A stretch of 64,000 nucleotides of DNA from Pieris napi (taxonomy: Eukaryota; Arthropoda; Insecta; Lepidoptera; Pieridae), in NCBI RefSeq assembly GCF_905475465.1, contig NC_062242.1, positions 9,761,501 to 9,825,500 of the forward strand, written 5' to 3'. The notes under the pieces are model-generated. The model had not been told where the DNA came from, did not search any database, and worked only from the letters and a program-made list of their open reading frames with translations. The stretch's first letter is position 1; each line of letters begins with the position of its first letter. A program made the position numbers and the translations under genes. Of this stretch, positions 11,663-21,316 are shown piece after piece.

Positions 11663-12328
11663 ATGGATACTAGACCAATTATAAACGGTGAGGAATTGAA
11701 TCTGGATGATACAACTGTATTTCTCGGAATCACCATGGATTCAAAACTTCAGTGGTCCCCTCATATTAACGGATTGGCGAAGAGACTTAGTTCTGCAGCC
11801 TACGCGGTTAAAAAAATTCGCTCTCTAACTGATGTCGACACAGCTAGACTTGTTTATTTTAGTTACTTTCATAGCTTAATGACTTATGGCTTATTATTAT
11901 GGGGTCATGCTGCTGATGTCGAAACTATTTTCATCCTGCAGAAGAGGGCTATTCGTGCAATCTATAATTTAAAATGTAGGGAATCTCTTAGAGATAAATT
12001 CAAGGAAATTAATATACTTACCTTTCCCTCGCAATATATTTATGAAAATATTATGTATGTATACAAAAATAGTGATAAGTTTACTAGAATAGAACATACG
12101 CACAATGTTAATACACGGAACAAACGCAGGCTGCAATTTCCCCGTACTAGACTATCTAAAGTTAGTAATTCTTTTTTGGGGAAAGGGATACTCTTCTTTA
12201 ATAAAATCCCAGAAGCTCTTTTATCACTGCCTTTCAATAAATTTAAGAAATGTATTAAAGAAAAGCTGTGTAAAAAGGCTTACTATAAAGTCAACGATTA
12301 TCTAATTGATAAAAGGGCCTGGGACTAG
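11663..12328 (+). CDS. C-terminal part of the same LINE ORF
   Basis: In frame with 9419-11656 and separated only by the TAA and two codons. It begins in the RT palm/thumb region (FLGITMDSKLQW, a conserved motif just after the catalytic domain in this LINE group). It continues through LLLWGH and a basic C-terminal segment ending in AWD at 12323-12325. The homologous C-terminus at about 45660-45762 (ending PWD) supports this stop as the natural one. It is probably not translated separately. Confidence 0.8.
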   Translation: MDTRPIINGEELNLDDTTVFLGITMDSKLQWSPHINGLAKRLSSAAYAVKKIRSLTDVDTARLVYFSYFHSLMTYGLLLWGHAADVETIFILQKRAIRAIYNLKCRESLRDKFKEINILTFPSQYIYENIMYVYKNSDKFTRIEHTHNVNTRNKRRLQFPRTRLSKVSNSFLGKGILFFNKIPEALLSLPFNKFKKCIKEKLCKKAYYKVNDYLIDKRAWD

Positions 12329-12556
12329 TGCTAGACAGGCTACTTCTAATTAATTTGCGATATTTGTTATAAATAAGTGTTGTTTGATGATTTGCTGTTT
12401 TAAAAGAGTACCGAGAGTTTTTTACGCCGGCTTTTTCTCTCGGCCTACACCCTCTGTCTTCTTTGCCGATGAGTAGGGATGCCTTCAAATTTAATGACGT
12501 GGAATAAGTGATACATGTATCTTACGTTCCATAATAAACATATTTTATTTTTTTTT

Positions 12557-12898
12557 TTTTTATTAGAGATCAAGACTTGAAATAATTTTAGTGGGTAAAC
12601 CAAAAGTAACGATTACAAATAAAAATTAAATAAACATGCAATGGGCTAAATAAAACATAATAATAATTAATAACCACAAATATATATGGCTGTCATAGTC
12701 ATGTGTCAGACATAATATAATATTGTCAATTGACAATACCTATGAATTCTATTTCTGTGAACCACTAAGTACTAACTTGGTTAGTGTCAACTTTCAACTG
12801 TCAGTACCATGCACCAGTTTCACAACTGACAACACACAGTTGGTACAATAACAAAAATAAACATTATTTGTAGTTTACAAATAATATTTTAAGATACA
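12557..12898 (+). promoter_or_regulatory. Upstream region of CRIPT
   Basis: AT-rich spacer between the LINE tail and the CRIPT start codon. It includes a perfect short palindrome (TATTGTCAATTGACAATA, around 12721-12738) and repeated CAACTGTCAG/CAACTGACAA-like words at 12790-12835. It must hold the CRIPT promoter unless transcription starts within the LINE. No TATA box can be assigned. Confidence 0.3.
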
Positions 12899-13273
12899 AT
12901 GGTGTGTGAAAAATGTGAGAAGAAACTAGGTCGTGTAATTACTCCGGATCCTTGGAAAACCGGCGCTAGAAACACTGTTGAATCTGGTGGTAGAAAAGTT
13001 GGGGAAAATAAAGCATTAACTGCGAAAAAAGGAAGATATAATCCATACACTTCTAAGTTTCATGAATGCAAGTAAGTACTGTCTTAAAATTTTAAATGTG
13101 TTAAACATTGTCATAATAAATAATTATTCTTGTGGCATTCCAGGATATGTCGAACTAAAGTACACCAAGTTGGATCACATTATTGCCAAGCATGCGCCTA
13201 CAAAAAAGGAATTTGTGCTATGTGTGGAAAGAAAATATTAGAAACAGCCAACTATAGGCAAAGTTCAACATAG
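12899..13273 (+). CDS. CRIPT: CRIPT, cysteine-rich PDZ-binding protein
   Basis: Two exons: 12899-13071 and 13144-13273, with a 72-bp intron (donor GTAAGT, acceptor CAG), giving 100 residues against about 101 in vertebrate CRIPT. The N-terminus MVCEKCEKKLG, the central GARNTVESGGRK and the C-terminal SHYCQACAYKKGICAMCGKK are family hallmarks. The four CXXC pairs form the conserved zinc-binding scaffold. CRIPT binds PDZ domains of PSD-95-type proteins in animals and is a component of the minor spliceosome machinery. The splice joint falls inside a Lys codon (phase 2) and keeps the zinc ligands in frame. Intact. Confidence 0.95.
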
Positions 13274-13589
13274 TGTTTATAACTCATAGTGCTTAATTCT
13301 GACTTAAAACTTTCTTAACTAGACATAATTTTGTTACATTTTGTAAGTACTAATAATACACCGGTTATCAACTAAATATAGGTTAGTCATTTTGCTGTTT
13401 ATCAGAATTAGCACAAATGGCTCCTTTGTAAAACTTAAAACATAACTAAAAAGAATGTAAATTGTTAAACTAAGTGAAATAATGTTTAATTTAAAAAATT
13501 ATTATTTTGCAGTCATAAAAAGAGTATATAATTTTGATTGAGAATTGGCAATAGCCGTTAGTTAAGCTGTTTCTGACTATAAGTAACAA

Positions 13590-14685
13590 ATGTTTTTAAA
13601 CAATTTAAAAACATATTTTGTTTTTATAGTTTTGGTAAGATTAAGAAAAAATTTAAACATTTATTATGACATTATATTTAATGTATAAAGTATCTGAATA
13701 TACTTTTTATATAACTGACTCAAATTCACAATGCCTTATAAATAACATATTATTTAATTTAAAATTCACATTCTGAAATAATGTGAAAGTGTAATTGTAT
13801 ATAGTGATTTAAATATATTTCTGTAATTGTTTGTGTAAGATTGAATAAGTTTTTAAGCCCACATTGACATACTTGATATCTCCGTATGAAGAATGAAGTA
13901 AATTATTGATTTATAATGTGTTTTATGTTTTATTTTATAAGGTTTTTAAGTTTTCTTTCATAGAAGCACTAAAGTGGAATAGTTTAAATGAAAAATATGG
14001 ATCATTACTCAGCTCTCTTGTTGATAAGAATGAAGAACGAATGGAAACACTCAATAAATTAATTCACTTGGACAATATAAATTATGGTGATCTCCTACGG
14101 AATATACTGCGTGAACAACCAGAAAATGTAGCTGTGGTCATTTTAAATGTATGTTTTTTTTTAATTTAGGCTCCTTTTTTATCATCCATCTAGGTTGCAC
14201 AATAAAACCCTTGCAGAGTGGAATTATTACAACTTTTAAAATCTAATATTAAATGAAAATTTATTTTCTGACAGATTGCACAATAAAACCCTTGCAGAGT
14301 GGAATTATTACAACTTTTAAAATCTAATATTAAATGAAAATTTATTATTATTTGATATTTATTTTATGATAAGATATTTTTGTAGGAAAAAGACACTGCA
14401 CAAGATGAATCTCTTTCAGAAATAACATCAAAAGAGAACTTCATTGAGCCTAAAAATCCTTTAAGATACAGAGACAGTTCAGATTCAGACTCCTTCTTCA
14501 TAAAAGAACCAACTATTTATGGTCCAAACGATAAAATACCTATGGAAAATGCAAGAATTAGATGCCGCTATGCCTGCCGTAACGCATATAGAAGCGTGTG
14601 CAGGAGATTTAGAACTGAATGCACATCGGAAATGCGAAAATATTTCAGAAAAGAATGTCGTAAAGCCTGTCGTAGAAGGTTTTAA
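13590..14685 (+). CDS. Unrecognised secreted basic six-cysteine protein, copy A
   Basis: Three exons inferred: 13590-13634, 13942-14148 and 14386-14685, all junctions phase 0 (donors GTAAGA, GTATGT; acceptors AAG, TAG), giving 183 residues. Exon 1 encodes a signal-peptide-like start (MFLNNLKTYFVFIVL). Exon 2 encodes a charged helical-looking region. Exon 3 has an acidic/Ser segment (SSDSDSFF) and then an Arg-rich C-terminus with Cys at 144, 148, 156, 163, 175 and 179: C-x3-C-x7-C-x6-C-x11-C-x3-C, ending FRKECRKACRRRF. The second gene at 19845-20722 has the same exon plan and the same Cys frame. I do not recognise the family. Predicted role: extracellular, three disulfides, strongly cationic tail. 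The exon 2 acceptor could instead be at 13949-13950, which shortens it by three codons. Confidence 0.6.
14195..14347 (+). repeat. Tandem duplication inside intron 2 of copy A
   Basis: A 72-base block starting TTGCACAATAAAACCCTTGC occurs at 14195-14266 and again at 14276-14347 (period 81), essentially identical. It lies between exons 2 and 3 and does not affect coding. Confidence 0.85.
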
Positions 14686-14979
14686 AATCAAAATATACTG
14701 AGTCTTTTGATATTTATTGTTTTTTTTAATCTTAATTTTTAAAACTGCTATATCTTTGTCTGTCTGCCAGTAGATTTTTAAGGACATTGTTCCTGGATTT
14801 GATATCTGAAATACAATTATTATTGTTTGGAGCAAGAACTTGTGGAACTTCCTTTTTACCTTCCGTTGACATCTCTTGGAACTATATTTAAGTGTTACTG
14901 ATGTAATGTTCAGAGTGCGTGGTTGCATCACATATAGCTCGCAACCTTCATTGGGTCATTTATTAAAATTAAGGTCCAA
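14686..14979. other. 3' flank of copy A up to the copia insertion
   Basis: Presumed 3' UTR and spacer. The open frame on the minus strand covering 14485-14931 is the shadow of copy A exon 3 plus this spacer. Nothing else is seen. Confidence 0.4.
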
Positions 14980-14984
14980 AATAT
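14980..14984. repeat. Left 5-bp target duplication of copia
   Basis: AATAT directly before the left LTR. The same AATAT follows the right LTR at 19510-19514. A 5-bp duplication is the norm for copia elements. Confidence 0.85.
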
Positions 14985-15143
14985 TATTAGAGGAAACTCT
15001 TTGGTAATATGCATACATATTATATCGTCATAGTTCGTTATTTAAAGTTGGCGTTGCTATGGTCTTGTTATGTTTTTATATTGTCACTTATTAATAAACT
15101 GGACTGCTGCACGCGACTACCGCTGCACACTTATAACCCAACA
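14985..15143 (+). repeat. Copia left LTR
   Basis: 159 bp, starting TATTAGAGGAAACTC and ending CTTATAACCCAACA. Nearly identical to the right LTR. Confidence 0.9.
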
Positions 15144-15144
15144 A

Positions 15145-15170
15145 AGGTTATGGGCCCAGACATAGTCCAG
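15145..15170 (+). other. Copia primer-binding site
   Basis: GGTTATGGGCCCAG, one base after the left LTR, is complementary to the anticodon arm of initiator tRNA-Met. Copia elements are known to prime from an internal half-molecule of this tRNA rather than its 3' end. Confidence 0.75.
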
Positions 15171-15218
15171 TAAATTAATAAAAAAAAAGGGGGAACTAGA
15201 GTGCTTAACCTAGTAACG

Positions 15219-18200
15219 ATGGCGAGTGTGCGGATAGAATTACTAAGCCGTGATAATTACGACTCATGGCGAATCCAGGCCCATGCTCTATTGATCAAGA
15301 GCGATGTGTGGGGCTATGTGGATGGTAGCATTAAGAAGCCAGCAGAGGCGTTGCTTTGGGAAGCGGCGGATGCAAAGGCGAGAGCGGAGATTATTCTCTC
15401 AATAAGTCCAGGTGAGCTACGACACATTAAGGGGACGAGCACGTCGCGAGAATGCTGGTTAAAATTAGAAAGCATCTTCGCGTCTTCGGGTCCCGCTAAG
15501 AAAGCGACACTGTTAAAGCAGCTCATATTACACAAGATGTGTGAGGAGGACGACATGCGTGAATATCTGTTAAGCTTCTTTGAAGCCAAAGAAAAGTTAC
15601 TAGACATGGACATAAATATAAATAATGATCTTGCATCTATTATTTTACTCTATAGTCTGCCCCCAAGTTATGAGAACTTTAGATGTGCGATGGAGACTAG
15701 AGATTCATTGCCAGACCCGAATTCTTTGAAAGTTAAAATTCTTGAAGAAGATGCCTCTAGGCGACAGCAAAGGAAGGAGACAGAGAGGGGGTCGTCAGCA
15801 ATGTTCGCTAGGAGAAAAACCACGAAGAGTTCTACATCTAAAAATCCGCAGAATTATAAACCGGATCAAGCGTTTAAATTTAAATGTTACAGATGTCATA
15901 AATTTGGGCATAAAGCTTCGGAATGCCCGTGTAAAGGAACAAGGCAGGACTCAAAATGTGTTAGTGAGTTAGGTGCTAGTGAGAATTTTAACTCATGTGT
16001 TCTATCTGTTTCAGAGTGTAACGGAGTGATTGGTTCGGGATGTGGAGGAAACTGGCTCATAGATAGTGGGTGTACATCGCACCTTTGTAGATCGAAAGGA
16101 AAATTTGACACCTTGACAAATTGCAGTAGTAAGTTAAGTTTGGCCACCAATGTGAGTACATTTGCAAAAGGTAAAGGAACTGTGAGTTTGAATGGGGAGG
16201 TTCCGATAAAACTATCAGACACTTTATATGTTCCCGATTTGCGATGCAACTTAATTTCCGTATCTAAAATTACAAGCAAAGGTTTTAATGTAACTTTTAA
16301 GAAAGATTCAGCTTATGTAACCGATTCTGAAGGGAATATTAAGTTCATAGCAGATCGAAAAAACAACCTTTATTATATGCGGGAGGGCCATGCTTCTGTT
16401 TCTGCGATTTCCGAAACTAAGAACGATTTACTATCCTGGCACGAACGTTTAGGTCACTTAAATGTGAAGGATTTAATAAAAGTATTAGGTCATGTGGGCA
16501 TTAAAGTTGATATGTCAAATATAAATATTTTATACGACTGTAAGTATTGTGTGCAGGGTAAGATGACTTCTTTCCCATTTTCCAAGTCGAGTGGACCATG
16601 TGACGAAAAACTGTCCATCATCCATTCCGATGTAGTTGGGCCAATTCGAAATGAAACTGTCGGTGGTGCAAAATATTTTGTCACGTTTATTGACGATTGT
16701 ACTAGATGGTGCGAAGTTTACTTACTGAAGAGTAAGAGTGGTGTTCTGGAATGTTTCAAAGAATACAAGAGCTATGTTGAGAACCTTACCGCTAAGAGAA
16801 TAAAGTATTTACAAACTGATAACGGTGGAGAATACTGTAATAATAAGTTTGATCAATTCCTGAAACAAGAGGGGATAATAAGAAGACTGACTATACCTCA
16901 AACCCCACAGCAGAATGGCGTAGCAGAACGAATGAACAGGACATTAGTTGAAATGGCTAGGTGTATGTTACTTTCATCTAATCTCTCAGCAGGTTTTTGG
17001 GGAGATGCTGTATTGGTGGCATGTCATATTAGGAATCGTTGTCCCACGAGTAGTTTGGGTGGTACAATTCCGTACGAGAAGTGGTTTGGCTCTCCAGTGA
17101 AGATTGAGTATCTTCAGAAGTTTGGAGCTGAAGTTTATGTTCTAGACAAGAGTCCAACCAAGGACAAATTTGCTGCCAGAAGTGTCAATGGAATATTTAT
17201 TGGATATCCAATGAACCAAAAGGGATATAAGGTATGGATACCAGTAGACCATAAAACCATTATAGCTAGGGATGTGAAATTCTGCAAGACGAGGCTCGAT
17301 ACTAATGATGACAGGAAATCGGCAATTACTCATGATCCTTTTCAGCTAGATCAATTTTCTGCTGATGTTGATACACCGAAGCCGAAATATGTAGAGGTGG
17401 ACGTAATACCAAGTACATCTTATTCAGGAACTCGAGAAATGATCGTGGAGACGACTGATTCACCCCTTGGTTCACCTTCTCTATGTCATGAGGAAGATAG
17501 TGAAATAGCGCAAGCTGATACAGAGGTAACGTATAAGAGAGGTCCCGGAAGACCAAAACTTCAGAAAGGCCAAGTTGGCCGACCTAAGAAGGTCTATAAA
17601 ATGATACCCAATGATAATAATGGCCGTGCAGAAGAAACTTTACCTGAGGATGTTGCGTTGACTGTGGAAACTTCCTTAGGGGATGCCCTAAGTAGCGCTG
17701 AACGTGCTCTATGGGAGGAAGCAATATTGTCTGAGGTCAAAAGTCTTGTAAAAAATGAAACATGGGAAATTGTTCAAAAGCCGAGAAATCGAAAAGCGGT
17801 AGGATGCCGATATGTATTGACAACGAAGCTTAACGTTGACAAAACCGAGAAGAAGAAAGCACGGTTGGTAGCCAAGGGCTACAGTCAACGATATGGCATC
17901 GATTACCGAAACACTTTTTCACCTGTCGTCCGACTAGACACGATAAGACTGCTTACAGCGCTCGCGGTTGAATTAGACATGGAGATACACCAGTTGGATA
18001 TCAATACTGCATATCTGAATGGATATCTTGACGAGGAAATTTATATGGAGGTTCCAGAATTGTTGACAGAGTGCTTAGGTAGAATTATTAAAGAAGAAAG
18101 AGACGAAAGCTTAAAAGAGCAGGCTCGTAAGATGTTAAATGATCTGAAGACAGGTGGAGATGTATGTCGATTGAAGAAATCACTGTATGGCTTGAAACAA

Positions 18201-19271
18201 GCTGGACGTCAATGGAACAAAAGACTTGACAATAAATTGAAGTCAATGCATTTTAAACAGTCTTTGAAGGAACCGTGTCTCTACTATTTGGACGGTAACT
18301 CCATTGATACGTCTATATACTTAGCGGTTTATGTTGATGATTTACTGATAGTTTCACGCAATAAAGGTCTCATACAATCTTTCAAAGATGAACTTTCCAA
18401 AGAGTTTGATTTAAAAGACTATGGACTGGCGAAATATATTTTAGGCATTGACATTGTCAAAAATGAGTATGCCACGAAACTGTCACAACAAAAATATATT
18501 AATGATTTGATGATAAAATTCGGCATGGAGAATTGTAAAGAAACAGTGACCACGCCGATGGGGGTGAATTTTAGACCCGATGGTTCACAAATTCCGCTGG
18601 AGAAGGAATGTCCATATAGAGAATTAATCGGAAGCTTGATTTATCTTTCAGCGGGAACTCGTCCGGATATCACACACGCCGTGACAAGATTAGCAGCGTT
18701 TTGTGATAATCCTGGACAGATACAGTGGAATGCGGTGAAAAGATTACTTCGTTATCTTAAGAGGACAGCCGATTATGGACTGATTTATCGAAAAACAGGT
18801 AAGAGCTTAATTGGTTATTCGGATGCTGACTGGGCAAATTGTCCTATAGATAGGAAGTCATACTCCGGGTATGCTTTTTTGTTAGGAGGGGCTGCGATTT
18901 CATGGAAATCCCAGAAACAGAAATGCGTAGCAACTTCAACGTGCGAAGCCGAATATATTAGTTTAAATTTGGCGATAAAAGAGGCAGTTTACCTGAATAG
19001 TCTTATGAAAGAGATAGGGTTGCGCGATTTCGGGAACATAGTGTTGTACTGCGATAATCAAGGTGCCTTATTTCTATCGGAGGATCCAGTCTTCCACGCC
19101 CGAACTAAACATTTCGATATTCAATATTATTTTATAAGAAGTGTTTTAAGGGAGAATACTGACATACAATTATCGTATGTGTCTACCGAGGAGATGGCGG
19201 CGGATGTGCTAACAAAAGCTTTACAAAGACAGAAACATTACCGCTGCATCTCAATGTTAGGTGTAGATTAA
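15219..19271 (+). CDS. Copia gag-pol polyprotein
   Basis: Single uninterrupted frame of 1350 residues from the ATG at 15219, the first Met in a frame that opens slightly upstream. Order: gag; CCHC zinc knuckle near residue 222 (CYRCHKFGHKASEC); aspartic protease near 282 (LIDSGCTSHLC); integrase HHCC (about 405-445) then D, D, E at IIHSD, TDNGGEY and NGVAERMN; reverse transcriptase with AVYVDDLL near 1035; RNase H with YSDADWA, CEAEYI and YCDNQGA. The Copia order (integrase before RT) is clear. All catalytic residues are present and the length matches active copia elements (about 1400), so it is probably autonomous. An acidic, AT-hook-like stretch (RGPGRPKLQKGQVGRPKK) lies between integrase and RT. 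Confidence 0.95.
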   Translation: MASVRIELLSRDNYDSWRIQAHALLIKSDVWGYVDGSIKKPAEALLWEAADAKARAEIILSISPGELRHIKGTSTSRECWLKLESIFASSGPAKKATLLKQLILHKMCEEDDMREYLLSFFEAKEKLLDMDININNDLASIILLYSLPPSYENFRCAMETRDSLPDPNSLKVKILEEDASRRQQRKETERGSSAMFARRKTTKSSTSKNPQNYKPDQAFKFKCYRCHKFGHKASECPCKGTRQDSKCVSELGASENFNSCVLSVSECNGVIGSGCGGNWLIDSGCTSHLCRSKGKFDTLTNCSSKLSLATNVSTFAKGKGTVSLNGEVPIKLSDTLYVPDLRCNLISVSKITSKGFNVTFKKDSAYVTDSEGNIKFIADRKNNLYYMREGHASVSAISETKNDLLSWHERLGHLNVKDLIKVLGHVGIKVDMSNINILYDCKYCVQGKMTSFPFSKSSGPCDEKLSIIHSDVVGPIRNETVGGAKYFVTFIDDCTRWCEVYLLKSKSGVLECFKEYKSYVENLTAKRIKYLQTDNGGEYCNNKFDQFLKQEGIIRRLTIPQTPQQNGVAERMNRTLVEMARCMLLSSNLSAGFWGDAVLVACHIRNRCPTSSLGGTIPYEKWFGSPVKIEYLQKFGAEVYVLDKSPTKDKFAARSVNGIFIGYPMNQKGYKVWIPVDHKTIIARDVKFCKTRLDTNDDRKSAITHDPFQLDQFSADVDTPKPKYVEVDVIPSTSYSGTREMIVETTDSPLGSPSLCHEEDSEIAQADTEVTYKRGPGRPKLQKGQVGRPKKVYKMIPNDNNGRAEETLPEDVALTVETSLGDALSSAERALWEEAILSEVKSLVKNETWEIVQKPRNRKAVGCRYVLTTKLNVDKTEKKKARLVAKGYSQRYGIDYRNTFSPVVRLDTIRLLTALAVELDMEIHQLDINTAYLNGYLDEEIYMEVPELLTECLGRIIKEERDESLKEQARKMLNDLKTGGDVCRLKKSLYGLKQAGRQWNKRLDNKLKSMHFKQSLKEPCLYYLDGNSIDTSIYLAVYVDDLLIVSRNKGLIQSFKDELSKEFDLKDYGLAKYILGIDIVKNEYATKLSQQKYINDLMIKFGMENCKETVTTPMGVNFRPDGSQIPLEKECPYRELIGSLIYLSAGTRPDITHAVTRLAAFCDNPGQIQWNAVKRLLRYLKRTADYGLIYRKTGKSLIGYSDADWANCPIDRKSYSGYAFLLGGAAISWKSQKQKCVATSTCEAEYISLNLAIKEAVYLNSLMKEIGLRDFGNIVLYCDNQGALFLSEDPVFHARTKHFDIQYYFIRSVLRENTDIQLSYVSTEEMAADVLTKALQRQKHYRCISMLGVD

Positions 19272-19338
19272 GATTGCATGTCTGTATATTTTTTGTAATG
19301 ACTATTTAGTACATATTTGTTGTTAAATGTGTATGCAA

Positions 19339-19350
19339 ATCAAGGGGGTG
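19339..19350 (+). other. Copia polypurine tract
   Basis: TCAAGGGGGTG immediately before the right LTR, the expected plus-strand primer position. Confidence 0.6.
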
Positions 19351-19509
19351 TATTAGAGGAAACTCTTTGGTAATTTGCATACATATTATATCGTCATAGT
19401 TCGTTATTTAAAGTTGGCGTTGCTATGGTCTTGTTATGTTTTTATATTGTCACTTATTAATAAACTGGACTGCTGCACGCGACTACCGCTGCACACTTAT
19501 AACCCAACA
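19351..19509 (+). repeat. Copia right LTR
   Basis: 159 bp, same ends as the left LTR, followed by the AATAT target duplication at 19510-19514. Confidence 0.9.
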
Positions 19510-19514
19510 AATAT

Positions 19515-19844
19515 ATTATTAGTACAAGCACGAATAATATGTCGACTGGTACAGACTTATTTTATCGAATAATAGAGTATACTTATATTAGAAATATGAA
19601 CATAGCTGGTATATTGGGATTTTTTTTAATGAACCGCCGCGAAGTATATTATTTAGATAATTCGGCATGTTTTTAAAATAATAATTTTTTATTTTGTTTT
19701 TAATCATTGCTTAACACTAAATTAATAATTGTTTTCGAAAATGGAATCCTTTTGAAAATAAAACTTATACGACCAATCAATTTATTCCGTTGCAATTACA
19801 CGGTATAGCGTAGCAAGTTTTGATACTACTTTAACAAAAACATC
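19515..19844. other. Spacer upstream of copy B
   Basis: AT-rich. Presumably contains the promoter of the next gene. No motif can be assigned. Confidence 0.35.
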
Positions 19845-20722
19845 ATGTGTAACTTGAAAATAAAAATCAACGGCTTATATTTTCTTGGAGTATTGATTGC
19901 AATGGTTTGTATATTTTTTCTACTTCTCATTTTTTACTACCTACTCCTATTTTTATACTAAATATATAAATCAGTTTTTATAAACCATTGGATCATTTTA
20001 GGATAATACTTGTTTAAAGGCTATTATTACAGTTGCTTCAGAGTTAAAATTATAAAAACCTATTTTTTAGCATATTTGCGACGCAGGCATATATCTAAAA
20101 CCGATAGATCTAAGCGATATTGATGCAACAGAAAATATTGATACTTTACTTTTAGCTGTCGCACCGGTAAGTAATATTTATTTTAAAATTTTGATACCAG
20201 TATTAATAATACATTCAATATTAATATAATTAAACATCGTTCTTGACCCAGCTCTGTGCTCTCTCATTTCGCTTTTACTTCTAAACATACATGTTTTTAT
20301 TGAGATAAAAACCACTTTCATTCCTGAGAAAGACATTTTCGTGACTAAAAAATGGAAGGGTTAATAATGTTCTTTAAAAAAAATGCATAAACTTACAGGA
20401 CGAGCTAAGAACGGAGTTATCGCCAAACGATATAGAACCTTATAGATCATTTCCCAAGCGTCCTAACAGATCAAACGACTCATTAGAATTTCTAGGCGGC
20501 TTACAACTTGGTAAGACACAAGTAGAAATGTTAAGAAGATCATGGCGTGATTCCTGCAATCGAAAAGCAGCTAAACTCTGTCGGAAAGCTTGTATCAGTA
20601 CATACAAAATTGTTTGTGGTGCATATTTGTGTAAGAGAGGTATGAAACGAAGCTTCAAAAGAGAGTGTAAAAGGAACTGTAGAGGGCGCTTTGCGTCCGG
20701 CTCACGGTCGGATACAGAATGA
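19845..20722 (+). CDS. Unrecognised secreted basic six-cysteine protein, copy B
   Basis: Three exons: 19845-19904, 20071-20166 and 20399-20722, all phase 0 (donors GTTTGT, GTAAGT; acceptors TAG, CAG), giving 159 residues. Exon 1 is a classic signal peptide (MCNLKIKINGLYFLGVLIAM). Exon 2 is short and acidic with one Cys. Exon 3 is basic with Cys at 113, 117, 125, 130, 142 and 146: C-x3-C-x7-C-x4-C-x11-C-x3-C, plus extra Cys at 23 and 105. The end FKRECKRNCRGRF aligns with FRKECRKACRRRF of copy A, and exon number and phases match, so they are paralogues. Pairs of CxxxC separated by short loops suggest a helical disulfide-linked fold. Function unknown; a secreted cationic peptide or precursor is the inference. 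Confidence 0.7.
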
Positions 20723-21316
20723 GAACGATATGATTGTCTTTATTGCATATTATTTAAAAAATACCTTATACTGTACTTATGGCTTTATACGAAAAGTTTA
20801 TTAATTAAATTTGCTATGATATATAAATGTCAAACATTTCTTTAAAAAAAAAATCGAGTTTATGACAATAGGCGTTATCATTCAAAAATACATATACATA
20901 ATTTTATCAATACCAATAAAAAATCAGTAACATTATTTTTTATTAGTTCGTTGTCCTTTGATGATTTTTAACAAAGTTAAAGCGTTTTTGATACAAAACT
21001 ATTCGGGATATTAAATAAAACATATTTTAATACTTCATTTATTAACACTTACTTTATACTCTCACTTACAATAACCGATTTAATCAGTCTTATTTACAAA
21101 GGAATATAAAATTTATACCTATACATGAGCACTATTTTACAATCCCAATAACATATACTCATACTTTAAAAGTTAACGCAACATAACAAAAGTGATAGAT
21201 TTTTATATGTAAAACTCGTTCAGCGCTTCTCGGACGTACATATTTGGATACATGCATAGTTCAAATAGAATTTGTGCGAATACTACATTGTCAAATGGAT
21301 TGTAACTGTCAAAACT
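20723..21316. other. Intergenic, nothing recognised
   Basis: AT-rich 3' flank of copy B. No supported gene or named repeat. Confidence 0.35.

Larger units (their letters stand above)
8745..12556 (+). mobile_element. Near-full-length non-LTR retrotransposon (CR1/Jockey-type)
   Basis: Contains a leader ORF (8802-9413), an endonuclease-reverse transcriptase ORF (9419-12328, interrupted by one stop) and a 3' UTR ending in an oligo(T)-rich tail at about 12541-12557. A 3'-terminal copy of the same family lies at 42008-42500 in reverse orientation, which confirms the 3' end. The 5' boundary is estimated from the start of the coding-like region and the loss of intergenic character. No target duplication was identified. 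It lies about 340 bp upstream of CRIPT. Confidence 0.8.
14985..19509 (+). mobile_element. Intact copia (Ty1/copia) LTR retrotransposon
   Basis: Two 159-bp LTRs (14985-15143 and 19351-19509) flank one long gag-pol ORF and are bounded by the 5-bp duplication AATAT. The LTRs differ by one base that I can find (TAATATGC versus TAATTTGC), so the insertion is recent. Primer-binding site, single ORF and polypurine tract are all present. It lies between the two related secreted-protein genes, in their transcriptional orientation. Confidence 0.95.

Noticed and set aside
13917..13963. Alternative signal-peptide start MCFMFYFIRFLSFLS for copy A
   Set aside because: That frame ends at a TAG after 15 codons and would need an implausibly short intron to continue; the exon at 13590 fits better and matches the architecture of copy B.
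14485..14931. 148-codon minus-strand ORF
   Set aside because: Shadow of copy A exon 3 on the other strand.
15314..17556. Several minus-strand ORFs within copia
   Set aside because: All are antisense shadows of the gag-pol frame.
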